Origin: Deltaproteobacteria bacterium
GTDB lineage: Bacteria > Desulfobacterota > Desulfuromonadia > Geobacterales > Pseudopelobacteraceae
Length of the DNA stretch: 7,858 nucleotides
NCBI GenBank assembly: GCA_030654645.1
Contig: JAURXC010000271.1
Coordinates: forward strand, 1-7,858
Direction: 5' to 3'
A program made the position numbers and the translations under genes. The notes beneath the pieces are model-generated. The model was not told the DNA's origin. It saw only the letters and a list, made by a program, of their open reading frames with translations, and did not search any database. Positions 1 through 7,017 of this stretch are shown piece by piece. Every line of letters begins with the position of its first letter. The stretch's first letter is position 1.

Positions 1-2465
1 TGATCGACCTTTTCAATACCTTCGAAACGTTGGGTGACAAGACCGCCTTTGTCAACCGCACCGGTGTACGCCGTCTGGTGGTTTCCTACCGGGAATTTCA
101 CGGGCTGGCCCTGAAAATGGCCAACCTTCTGGCGCAAAGAGGTGTCGAGGCCGGGGACCGGGTGCTGATCTGGGGACCAAACTCCTCCTGGTGGGCGATA
201 GCCTATTGGGGCATCATCATCCGCGGCGCAATCGCGGTGCCGGTGGACTTCATGTCCGATCAGGCGCGCGCCGATTCGATCCGCAACCTGACCAAAGCTA
301 AAACAGTTCTGCAGAGCCGTTTCAAACCGGAGCGGATGACCGTGGCCGATTCGATACTGCTGGAAGATCTTCAGTACCTTTTGGAAGACGTTCAGCCGAT
401 AAGCGGACCTGCCCCGGCAGCACCGGAAGATACGGCACAGCTGATCTATACCTCCGGCACCACCGGAAACCCCAAAGGGGTCATCCTGACCCACCGGAAC
501 CTGATCGCCAACATTACCCAGATCAACCGGGCGGTGCCGATCATCACACCCGGGTTCAATTTTCTCTCGCTGCTGCCCCTGTCCCACATGTTCGAACAGA
601 TGGGCGGCTTTTTCACCCCGCTCTACCGTGGCGCGGCCATCGTGTATCCGCGCACACTGAAGCCCTCGGCGATCATGGAGGCGCTGGGCGAGGAGGACAT
701 CTACATCATCATGTCCGTTCCGCGCCTGATGCAACTGCTCAAAACCACCATCGAGCGGGAACTTGAGGAGAAGCACCTCTCCGGTCTGTTCCGCTGGATG
801 ACACAGTTGGCGGCAAGGCTCCCGAAAGAGATGCGCCGGAGCCTGTTTTTACCGGTACAGAGAAAGTTCGGTCCCAATTTCACCGCTTTCGTTTCGGGCG
901 GCGCCCCGCTGGATCAGGAGGTTTTCAACTTCTGGAGCAGCATGGGATTCACGGTCCTGGAGGGGTATGGACTGACCGAGACTTCTCCGGTTCTCTGCGT
1001 CAACACCATTGAACGGCAGGTGGCCGGTTCGGTCGGTCCGCCCATGCCGGGGGTTCAGCTGAAGATTGAGGACAAACAGGTTCTGGTACGCGGGGACAAT
1101 GTTTTTCCCGGCTACTATGAGAACGAGCAGGCCAGTCGCGACGCCTTCACGAGTGACGGCTGGTTCCGCACCGGCGACCTGGGAGAGCTGGACAGCGATG
1201 GCTGGCTAGCCATCAAGGGGCGCGAGAAAGAGCTGATCGTGACCGGTTCGGGGATCAACGTCTATCCCGACGAGCTGGAAGCGGTACTGAACCGGATCGC
1301 CGGAGTAAAAGAATCGTGCGTGATCGGCCTCGACAAGGACGGGGGAGAAGAGGTGCATGCCGTGCTGATCCTGGATGGAAGCGGCAAGGCTCCCGATGAG
1401 ATCATCAGCCAGGCAAACAGCAGCCTGGATGCGCTGCACCGGATTACCGGCTTCACACTCTGGAACGAGCCGGAATTTCCCAAGACCACGACGCTCAAGA
1501 TCAAGAAGTTCACGGTCAAGGAGGAGCTGAAAAAGGGACCGGCCGCAGACGACAGCAGCGTCAGCCGGGACAGCCTGCTCAACCTGATCGCCAGGGTAAC
1601 CGGCGTCAGCGCCGCCGGGATTCGCGAGGAATCCCTGCTGGTAACCGATCTGGGCCTTACCTCCATCGACCGCCTGGAACTGGTCAGCTTCCTGGAGCAG
1701 GAATACCGCCTGGACATCGACGACTCCCAGATCGGGCCGCAGACGAAAGTCTCGGACCTGCGCCAGATCATCACGAAACGGGAAAAGCTGACCCGGCACG
1801 ACCATTTCCGCTTCTGGACCAACAACAACTTCTTCAGCGGGGTGCGCAGGGCCTGGGATACCGTAATTCACGCCCCGCTGTTTCGCCGTTTCGCCACACT
1901 CGAACCGCATGGAACCGGCAATCTGGAGAAGCTGGCCGGACCGGTTATTTTCGTGGCCAATCACCTGAGTTACCTGGACCAGCCCGCCGTCATGTTTGCG
2001 CTCCCTCCGGAGATCCGCTACAGAACCGCCACCGCCGCCTGGGAAGAGTTTTTCTTCAATGACTACCATGGGCTGGAGCGGATCTTGAGACGCTTGAGCT
2101 ACGAGTACGCCAGTGTACTGTTCAACCTTTTCCCCCTGCCCCAGTCGCAGGGATTCGGAGGTTCGCTCAAATTCATGGGCAGGCTGACCGATGCCGGCGT
2201 CAACATCCTGATCTTCCCGGAAGGGGGACACGCCCTGGACGGCAAAATGCAGCCCTTTCAGCTGGGACTGGGCGTCATGGTCAAGGAGCTGGGGATTCCG
2301 GTGGTACCGATCAGGATCGGCGGAACCGACCAGGTTCTTCCCCACGAAGCGAGTTTTCCCAAGCGGGGCAAGGTAACGGTAACCTTCGGAGAACCTTTGC
2401 GGTTTCGCTACGAAGAACCGGCCGAGATCGTTGAGCTGACACGCCAGGCGGTGGAGAAGCTATAG
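1..2465 (+). CDS. Acyl-adenylating ligase / acyl carrier / PlsC acyltransferase fusion (5' partial)
   Basis: The protein probably activates a fatty acid with ATP, loads it on its own carrier domain and transfers it to a lysophospholipid or related acceptor at the inner membrane. Residues are numbered so that residue n starts at base 3n; 820 are visible. The ligase spans about 1-510: P-loop YTSGTTGNPKG (149-159), LPLSHMFE, GYGLTETSP (321-329), GWFRTGDLG with D392, R407, and the C-terminal catalytic-type K499. A carrier domain follows (about 520-595) with GLTSID; S554 is the predicted phosphopantetheine site. The PlsC-type domain (about 610-820) has NHxxxxD (H654, D659) and FPEGG (738-742). The frame is open to base 1, and bases 1-2 (TG) could end an ATG or other start codon, so the true start is at or before the window edge. 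E. coli Aas has related activities, but there the acyltransferase comes first. Domain calls are firm; substrate and acceptor are inferred. Confidence 0.9.
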   Translation, partial: IDLFNTFETLGDKTAFVNRTGVRRLVVSYREFHGLALKMANLLAQRGVEAGDRVLIWGPNSSWWAIAYWGIIIRGAIAVPVDFMSDQARADSIRNLTKAKTVLQSRFKPERMTVADSILLEDLQYLLEDVQPISGPAPAAPEDTAQLIYTSGTTGNPKGVILTHRNLIANITQINRAVPIITPGFNFLSLLPLSHMFEQMGGFFTPLYRGAAIVYPRTLKPSAIMEALGEEDIYIIMSVPRLMQLLKTTIERELEEKHLSGLFRWMTQLAARLPKEMRRSLFLPVQRKFGPNFTAFVSGGAPLDQEVFNFWSSMGFTVLEGYGLTETSPVLCVNTIERQVAGSVGPPMPGVQLKIEDKQVLVRGDNVFPGYYENEQASRDAFTSDGWFRTGDLGELDSDGWLAIKGREKELIVTGSGINVYPDELEAVLNRIAGVKESCVIGLDKDGGEEVHAVLILDGSGKAPDEIISQANSSLDALHRITGFTLWNEPEFPKTTTLKIKKFTVKEELKKGPAADDSSVSRDSLLNLIARVTGVSAAGIREESLLVTDLGLTSIDRLELVSFLEQEYRLDIDDSQIGPQTKVSDLRQIITKREKLTRHDHFRFWTNNNFFSGVRRAWDTVIHAPLFRRFATLEPHGTGNLEKLAGPVIFVANHLSYLDQPAVMFALPPEIRYRTATAAWEEFFFNDYHGLERILRRLSYEYASVLFNLFPLPQSQGFGGSLKFMGRLTDAGVNILIFPEGGHALDGKMQPFQLGLGVMVKELGIPVVPIRIGGTDQVLPHEASFPKRGKVTVTFGEPLRFRYEEPAEIVELTRQAVEKL

Positions 2466-2508
2466 GCCTTTGGATTACTGACTTTAACCAAAAAAGGAGA
2501 ATGAAATC

Positions 2509-4914
2509 ATGTTGATCAAGCGAATCTGTTTAGTGCTGATTGCACTGTTGGTAAGCGGAGTGGCGTTCGCAGCCGAAAAATCCAATTTGAAGATCGGTGT
2601 CGCCCAAAAAGGCGCAAAAGTGACAATCGATCAGGTTATCAAGGAAGGCAAGGCGCTGGTGAGCGTTGTCGATTCTCGGAAAAAGCCGATTTTCGGGTTG
2701 AAGGCCGTTGATTTTTCCGCGACTCAATACGGCCGGAAGGGGGTAGTCACCTCGGTGCAGCCTTTCTCCGAAAACCAGGACGTTCCCCGGCATATTGTCC
2801 TGATTTTGGACAATTCGTTCTCGATGGAAGAACGCAAGGCAATCAAGTCACTTCTTACAGGAGTAGACGAGCTGTTGAAAACCGTCCGACCGGTCGACGA
2901 TGTGCAGATTGTTGTCTTCGACAACAAAAAAACTGTCAATTTAGGGGGGCGTGAACTGCATTTGCAGACATTCAAATCGAACCAGCCGGCTGAACTCAGG
3001 GAGTTTACGGCAAAGGCTTACGGAGAAGGTATTACATCGAAGACCTTTCTTTACGAGGGGATGTTTGCCGGGCTTGAGCTCTTGAAAAAAATGCCGGCCA
3101 CTGAACCAAGATTCATGGTGGTCTTTTCCGACGGGGAAGACCTGAACAGCGCATTCAAGAGCGAGGTTGTCTCCAAGTCGGCTCAAGAGGTCAAAGGCTT
3201 CTATGCCTATGCTATCGATTACATGAAGAACACATCTACAGACAAGTTCATGACCAAGTTTACCCTCCAGAACCGCGGGCAGATCTGGAAGGCAACGTCC
3301 GATTCGAAACTAGTTTCAATATTCCAGAGTGTTGCCTCAAAAATGCTCTATTATTACGTAGTCAATTATCAGTTCCCCATTACCGGCACATTGTCTGTTA
3401 CTCCAACAAGCCTGACCATCGATGAAGTCAAGATCATGGGTTCCACTTCACCCTCAACCAGGATTAATGAGACAACGATGACGCTGCGTCCGGTAGTCGA
3501 TTCGGCTTACGGGATTGCACGTTGGAAAGCGGTTGTCAGCAACACCAAGGAAAACGTTGCCGAACTGGCTGGCGAAGGTGCACCTGCAGCTGAACTTGGA
3601 ATCACTCTGCCGACTAATGATCTGCCGACACTTGCCGCAAACGGCAACCTGGCAGTGAGGATGGAGCTGGAAGATAGTATTGGACAGAAACTGACATTGA
3701 CCGCCGCACCGGTCAATGTCAAGTATGTTCAGACACGGGCCAGCCTGACCGTGGCTCCAGCCAGGTTGATGATCGAAGAAGTCAAAACCATTGATTATTC
3801 ACCAATGCTTGCCCACATCTATTTTGCCAAAGGTGCCGGCGAAATTCTACCCCGGTACGTGCGTTTCATCACTCCGGGCGAAACGGCAGGCTTCGAAGAA
3901 CATAAGTTCACCGGTACACTCGAAAAATACTATCAGGATCTGAATATCATCGGCAAACGCCTGACCGACAAACCCGAATCGAAGATCACGCTGATCGGTT
4001 GCAATGACAACACCGGCAATGAGAAGGGGAATAAGAAGCTTTCCACCATACGTGCAGAAGCGGTAAGGGATTACCTGAAAACGATCTGGAGCATTGCTCC
4101 CGAGCGGATGACGATAGAGGCGCGCAACCTGCCGGCAAAGCCGAGTTCCATTAAGCTCAAGGAAGGACAGGCGGAGAACCGCAGGGTTGAGATTGTATCT
4201 TCGGACCCAGCGATCCTTGCTCCGATTCGTAGTACCTATCTTTCCACCAAGATCGATGAGTCTACCCTTACGCTGCGGACAGACATAGTTGCACCGTACG
4301 GCATTGCGAGTTGGAATATAACCGTTTCCAATGTTTCGGGAACCCTGGCCGGTCTGGCCGGCAAGAGTACACCAGCCAAGGAGATCCGTATCCCGTTGGT
4401 ATACAAAGACCTCAAGGCCCTGGCCTCTGGTGGCGATATCACGGTGAAGGTGGAGTTAAAGGGCAGCAAGGGGCAAAGCATGGTGCTTACTTCTGATCCG
4501 GTAAAAGTCGATTTCATCTCGACCAGTCAGTTGCTCGCACAAAAAAAGAATCTGCGGGTTCAGGAAAAATACGCTCTGGTTCTGTTCGATTTCGACAAGG
4601 AAACGATTGACATCCCTAACCAGAATATTGTCAACACGATCGTGACCCGCATCAAGACGCTGCCCCAGGCTACTGTCGAGATCGTCGGCCACACCGACAC
4701 CATCGGTACGGAACAGTACAATCAAAAACTCTCCGAGCGCAGGGCTCTGGCTGTAAACAAGCTGCTGTCGGCCGGCTTTGGCGATGCCCTTGGTGATCGA
4801 ATCCGTTATTCGGGGGTCGGTCCTAACAGTCCGCTGTTCGACAACCTGTCTCCGGAAGCTCGTAATTTTAACCGTACAGTCACCATTACGCTGGAATATC
4901 TGAGCGCTGAGTAG
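2509..4914 (+). CDS. Exported von Willebrand A protein with duplicated beta-domain/OmpA modules
   Basis: This is an 801-residue protein predicted to act in the periplasm as a wall-bound scaffold or sensor. A signal peptide (about 1-21: K4-R5, hydrophobic core, AFA cleavage site) has no lipobox. A short beta-rich region precedes a vWA domain (about 94-285) with the metal-site motif DNSFS (D101, S103, S105), candidate threonines T176/T179, and SDGED (207-211). A beta-rich domain (312-406), an OmpA-like domain (about 433-566), a second beta-rich domain (575-669) and a second OmpA-like domain (about 688-801) follow. Both OmpA domains keep the aspartate and arginine that bind peptidoglycan in this family (D500/R515 and D730/R745); the second is the more canonical (GHTD, LSERRA). 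The start is supported by AAGGAG at 2494-2499, 9 nt upstream. It lies 43 nt after the ligase gene and 57 nt before the PRC gene. Its ligand is unknown. Confidence 0.9.
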   Translation: MLIKRICLVLIALLVSGVAFAAEKSNLKIGVAQKGAKVTIDQVIKEGKALVSVVDSRKKPIFGLKAVDFSATQYGRKGVVTSVQPFSENQDVPRHIVLILDNSFSMEERKAIKSLLTGVDELLKTVRPVDDVQIVVFDNKKTVNLGGRELHLQTFKSNQPAELREFTAKAYGEGITSKTFLYEGMFAGLELLKKMPATEPRFMVVFSDGEDLNSAFKSEVVSKSAQEVKGFYAYAIDYMKNTSTDKFMTKFTLQNRGQIWKATSDSKLVSIFQSVASKMLYYYVVNYQFPITGTLSVTPTSLTIDEVKIMGSTSPSTRINETTMTLRPVVDSAYGIARWKAVVSNTKENVAELAGEGAPAAELGITLPTNDLPTLAANGNLAVRMELEDSIGQKLTLTAAPVNVKYVQTRASLTVAPARLMIEEVKTIDYSPMLAHIYFAKGAGEILPRYVRFITPGETAGFEEHKFTGTLEKYYQDLNIIGKRLTDKPESKITLIGCNDNTGNEKGNKKLSTIRAEAVRDYLKTIWSIAPERMTIEARNLPAKPSSIKLKEGQAENRRVEIVSSDPAILAPIRSTYLSTKIDESTLTLRTDIVAPYGIASWNITVSNVSGTLAGLAGKSTPAKEIRIPLVYKDLKALASGGDITVKVELKGSKGQSMVLTSDPVKVDFISTSQLLAQKKNLRVQEKYALVLFDFDKETIDIPNQNIVNTIVTRIKTLPQATVEIVGHTDTIGTEQYNQKLSERRALAVNKLLSAGFGDALGDRIRYSGVGPNSPLFDNLSPEARNFNRTVTITLEYLSAE
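3442..3726 (+). repeat. Internal protein repeat, copy A (beta-rich domain of the vWA protein)
   Basis: Residues 312-406 align with copy B (575-669) over 95 positions without a gap; I count about 43 identities by hand. Shared landmarks are STxxSTxI, TLR, YGIAxW, VSN, LAG, GQ and a final PVxV. Alternating hydrophobic residues suggest an Ig-like or other beta-sandwich fold, which is inference. An OmpA-like domain follows each copy, so the duplicated unit is the pair. Confidence 0.85.
4231..4515 (+). repeat. Internal protein repeat, copy B (beta-rich domain of the vWA protein)
   Basis: This is the second copy of the 95-residue beta-rich domain, starting 789 nt after copy A. It joins the first OmpA-like domain to the second. 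At about 45 percent identity the duplication is old, and the copies show no obvious DNA-level repeat, so recent slippage or an assembly artefact is unlikely. Confidence 0.85.
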
Positions 4915-4957
4915 CAGAAAACTATGGTTGCGCAGTTGTCACTCAAGGCCCGAAACG

Positions 4958-4963
4958 AAAGGA
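4958..4963 (+). promoter_or_regulatory. Ribosome binding site deciding the PRC gene start
   Basis: AAAGGA lies 8 nt before the ATG at 4972. The competing ATG at 4924 is preceded only by a weak purine run, so this site favours the shorter protein. Confidence 0.7.
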
Positions 4964-4971
4964 ATCCTGAT

Positions 4972-5739
4972 ATGTTAAGCAGAGTAAAGACCCTGGAAGG
5001 TTACACCCTGGAAAGCCTGAACGGTAAAATAGGCAAGGTCAAAGAATTCTACTTCGATGACCGGCACTGGAAGATTCGCTATCTGGTCGCGGATACGGGA
5101 GACTGGCTTACGGAGAGACAGGTGTTGATCTCGCCATATGCGCTGGTCAACGTGAAGATGGAGGAGCAACTCATCGCCGTCAATCTGACTAAAAAACAGA
5201 TTGAGGACAGCCCTCCCCTGGGCAGTGACAAGCCCGTTTCGCTTCAATTCGAAGTGGATTATTACGGACATTACGGCTGGCCGACTTATTGGGACAGCAC
5301 CTACATCTGGGGTTTTACTCCTTATATTGTGCCTGACAGTGTAGCAGAGACAGAATCAGGCCGGGACGAGAAAGCCTGGGATCCACATTTGCGGAGCACT
5401 TATGAAGTGAGCGGCTATCACATCCAGGCCGCGGACGGAGAGATCGGTCACGTCGAGGACTTTATCATCGATGACGAAACCTGGGCGATTCGTTACATGG
5501 TTATCGATACACGGAACTGGTGGCCCGGCAGAAAGGTCCTGATTCCTCCGCAATGGATCGAGCGCGTCAGCTGGAGCGAGGCGAAAGTATTCGTCAATCT
5601 CCCCCTTGAGGCCATCAAGCAGTCACCGGAATACGATGAGGAGTCTCTTTTGACGCGGGATTACGAGAACATGCTGCATGATCACTACAATCGCCAGGGA
5701 TACTGGGTCAATGAACCGGCTGACAAGAAGCATTTTTGA
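4972..5739 (+). CDS. Tandem PRC-barrel domain protein
   Basis: This 255-residue protein has no signal peptide or membrane segment, so it is probably cytoplasmic. PRC barrels are small beta-barrels known from RimM and from photosynthetic reaction centre subunit H; the role of stand-alone copies like this is mostly unknown. Barrel 1 covers residues 10-83 and barrel 2 residues 148-221. The linker is rich in tyrosine, tryptophan and glycine (YYGHYGWPTYW), and the tail (222-255) is charged. I prefer the ATG at 4972 to the in-frame ATG at 4924: 4972 has AAAGGA 8 nt upstream and starts right before the first barrel, whereas 4924 has no good ribosome site and would add 16 residues unlike the domain. 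The gene lies between the vWA-OmpA gene and macA, which hints at a shared role but does not define one. Confidence 0.85.
   Translation: MLSRVKTLEGYTLESLNGKIGKVKEFYFDDRHWKIRYLVADTGDWLTERQVLISPYALVNVKMEEQLIAVNLTKKQIEDSPPLGSDKPVSLQFEVDYYGHYGWPTYWDSTYIWGFTPYIVPDSVAETESGRDEKAWDPHLRSTYEVSGYHIQAADGEIGHVEDFIIDDETWAIRYMVIDTRNWWPGRKVLIPPQWIERVSWSEAKVFVNLPLEAIKQSPEYDEESLLTRDYENMLHDHYNRQGYWVNEPADKKHF
4999..5220 (+). repeat. PRC-barrel repeat 1 (protein level)
   Basis: Residues 10-83 of the PRC protein align without gaps to residues 148-221 over 74 positions, with about 30 identities counted by hand. Shared landmarks are GY at the start, GxIGxV, D-D, WxIRYxV, DT, VLI, VNL and the closing SP. Confidence 0.85.
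5413..5634 (+). repeat. PRC-barrel repeat 2 (protein level)
   Basis: This is the second copy of the 74-residue barrel, 414 nt downstream of the first. Its core motif is IRYMVIDTRNWWPGRKVLIP, typical of PRC-barrel proteins. It is closer to the usual family form than copy 1, in which the stretch after DT differs (GDWLTERQVLIS). Confidence 0.85.
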
Positions 5740-5763
5740 GTAAACAGTAAAGCCAGAGGAATC

Positions 5764-5769
5764 AGGTGA
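5764..5769 (+). promoter_or_regulatory. Ribosome binding site of macA
   Basis: AGGTGA matches the 3' end of 16S rRNA and sits 3 nt before the ATG at 5773. It supports this start over the internal in-frame ATG at 5875, which has no clear site. Confidence 0.65.
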
Positions 5770-5772
5770 AAA

Positions 5773-7017
5773 ATGGAGTCTACAAACAGCACCACGGAAG
5801 ACAAATCCGAAGTGTCAACTAGTGGTGAGTCTGCAACGCCTCCGGGAGATCACCCTTCCAGATTCAGAGTTCTCATGAAATACCGCGTCCTCTGGCTGAT
5901 CCTGGCACTGCTTATCGCCGTTGCAGGCACATTCGGGTATCATTGGCTGTTTGGCAAACCCAAGGTCCTTTACACCTCTGCCGAAGTCGTTCGCGGCGAC
6001 ATTGAAAGCACCGTTGTGGCGGCCGGCATCGTACAGCCCGTCAAGTATGTCGATGTCGGCGCCCAAACCTCCGGCAACCTTAAATCGCTCAAGTTCAAGC
6101 GGGGCGACCAGGTTGAAAAGGGCCAGTTGCTGGCGGAAATCGACCCGGTTCTGGCGGACTCGGCTCTTACTGCGGCCAACGCGACCCTGGAGAATATGGT
6201 CGCACAGCGCTCCGTTAAAGAGGCGCAACTTGTACTGGCCAGGGTGCAGCGCACTCGCAACGAGAAACTCTTCGCACAGGGTAACGGATCTGTCTCTACC
6301 AGTGACCGTGACATCACCAGGGCCGATTACGACGTTGCTCTTGCCGAAGTAGCTTCGCTTGCGGCCCAGATAAAGCAGGCCACGGCAGCGGTAGACACCG
6401 CCAGGGCCAATCTGGATTATACCAAAATCATGGCGCCGATGTCCGGTGAAGTCGTTTCCATAACCCTTCTGGAAGGACAGACACTAAACGCCAACCAATC
6501 GGCGCCGAATATCCTGCGGATTGCCGATATCAGCACGGTGACAGTCTGGGCGCAGGTCTCGGAAGCAGACATAGTCCGCGTCAAACCGGGCCAGAAAGTA
6601 TATTTCACGATACTTGGCGAACCCCGGCGCTGGAACGGTGCGGTCAGGCAGATTCTCCCGACTCCGGAACTCATAAACAACGTGGTCTTCTACGATGTGC
6701 TGTTTGATATTCCGAATCCGGGGCGTGTATTGAAGATTCAAATGACGGCTCAGGTCTTTATCGTATTGGCCCAGGCAAAGGGGGTTTTGCTTATTCCGGC
6801 AGCCGCCATCGGCAATGCGGCGGAAGGCGCGACAATCAAGGTGCGGGTGCTGAAAGACAATAACAGCATCGAGCAACGCACCATCAAAATCGGAATCAAG
6901 AGCGAAATTTCAGCTGAGGTAACGGGCGATCTTAAGGAAAAGGAACGGGTCGTGATCGGCGAAATCACAACCAAGGGCAAGTCCAAAAGCGCGTTGAGTT
7001 CCCGAAAGGGGCCGTGA
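5773..7017 (+). CDS. macA: MacA-type periplasmic adaptor of a tripartite ABC efflux pump
   Basis: This 414-residue membrane-fusion protein links an inner-membrane MacB ATPase/permease to an outer-membrane TolC-type channel. The N-terminus is a 36-residue, Ser/Thr/acid-rich cytoplasmic stretch, then one membrane helix (about 37-60). Next come the first half of the lipoyl domain (about 85-125), a long alpha-helical hairpin (about 128-215) and the second half of the lipoyl domain, starting at YTKIMAPMSGEVVSI. The segment ending APNILRIADISTVTVWAQVSEADI is strongly MacA-like. A beta-barrel and a C-terminal membrane-proximal domain complete it. It is slightly longer than usual MacA (about 370-390 residues, from memory), mostly because of the N-terminal extension. 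Its stop overlaps the macB start. The family exports macrolides, toxins, haem precursors or lipopeptides; the substrate here cannot be read from sequence. Confidence 0.92.
   Translation: MESTNSTTEDKSEVSTSGESATPPGDHPSRFRVLMKYRVLWLILALLIAVAGTFGYHWLFGKPKVLYTSAEVVRGDIESTVVAAGIVQPVKYVDVGAQTSGNLKSLKFKRGDQVEKGQLLAEIDPVLADSALTAANATLENMVAQRSVKEAQLVLARVQRTRNEKLFAQGNGSVSTSDRDITRADYDVALAEVASLAAQIKQATAAVDTARANLDYTKIMAPMSGEVVSITLLEGQTLNANQSAPNILRIADISTVTVWAQVSEADIVRVKPGQKVYFTILGEPRRWNGAVRQILPTPELINNVVFYDVLFDIPNPGRVLKIQMTAQVFIVLAQAKGVLLIPAAAIGNAAEGATIKVRVLKDNNSIEQRTIKIGIKSEISAEVTGDLKEKERVVIGEITTKGKSKSALSSRKGP
7005..7011 (+). promoter_or_regulatory. Ribosome binding site of macB inside the end of macA
   Basis: AAAGGGG ends 5 nt before the macB ATG at 7017. 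The last macA codon and macB meet in TGATG, sharing one base, so translation of the two is probably coupled. Confidence 0.65.

Noticed and set aside
30..32. TTG as the start of the ligase gene
   Set aside because: The same frame is open upstream to base 1 with plausible protein (IDLFNTFETLG), and bases 1-2 could be the end of an earlier start codon.
1206..2345. A 379-codon open frame on the minus strand inside the ligase fusion
   Set aside because: It overlaps a strongly supported gene with recognisable catalytic motifs, has no recognisable domain, and such long antisense frames are common where GC-rich third positions avoid stops.
2431..2466. TTGAGC followed by TATAGG as a promoter for the vWA gene
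   Set aside because: The spacing is about 24 nt, too long for a sigma-70 promoter, and both boxes are imperfect.
2501..2515. ATG at 2501 opening a tiny frame in the leader of the vWA gene
   Set aside because: It stops after four codons and its ATG is only 1 nt from the AAGGAG site, too close to be used.
4924..4971. ATG at 4924 as the PRC gene start
   Set aside because: It has a poor ribosome site and adds 16 residues unlike the barrel; 4972 has a good site.
4915..4971. Possible rho-independent terminator between the vWA and PRC genes
   Set aside because: I saw no convincing stem followed by a run of T; the same holds for 2466-2508 and 5740-5772.
5921..6352. A 143-codon plus-strand frame inside macA
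   Set aside because: It is an alternate frame of a clear MacA sequence, with low-complexity Ser/Arg/Pro composition typical of an out-of-frame translation.
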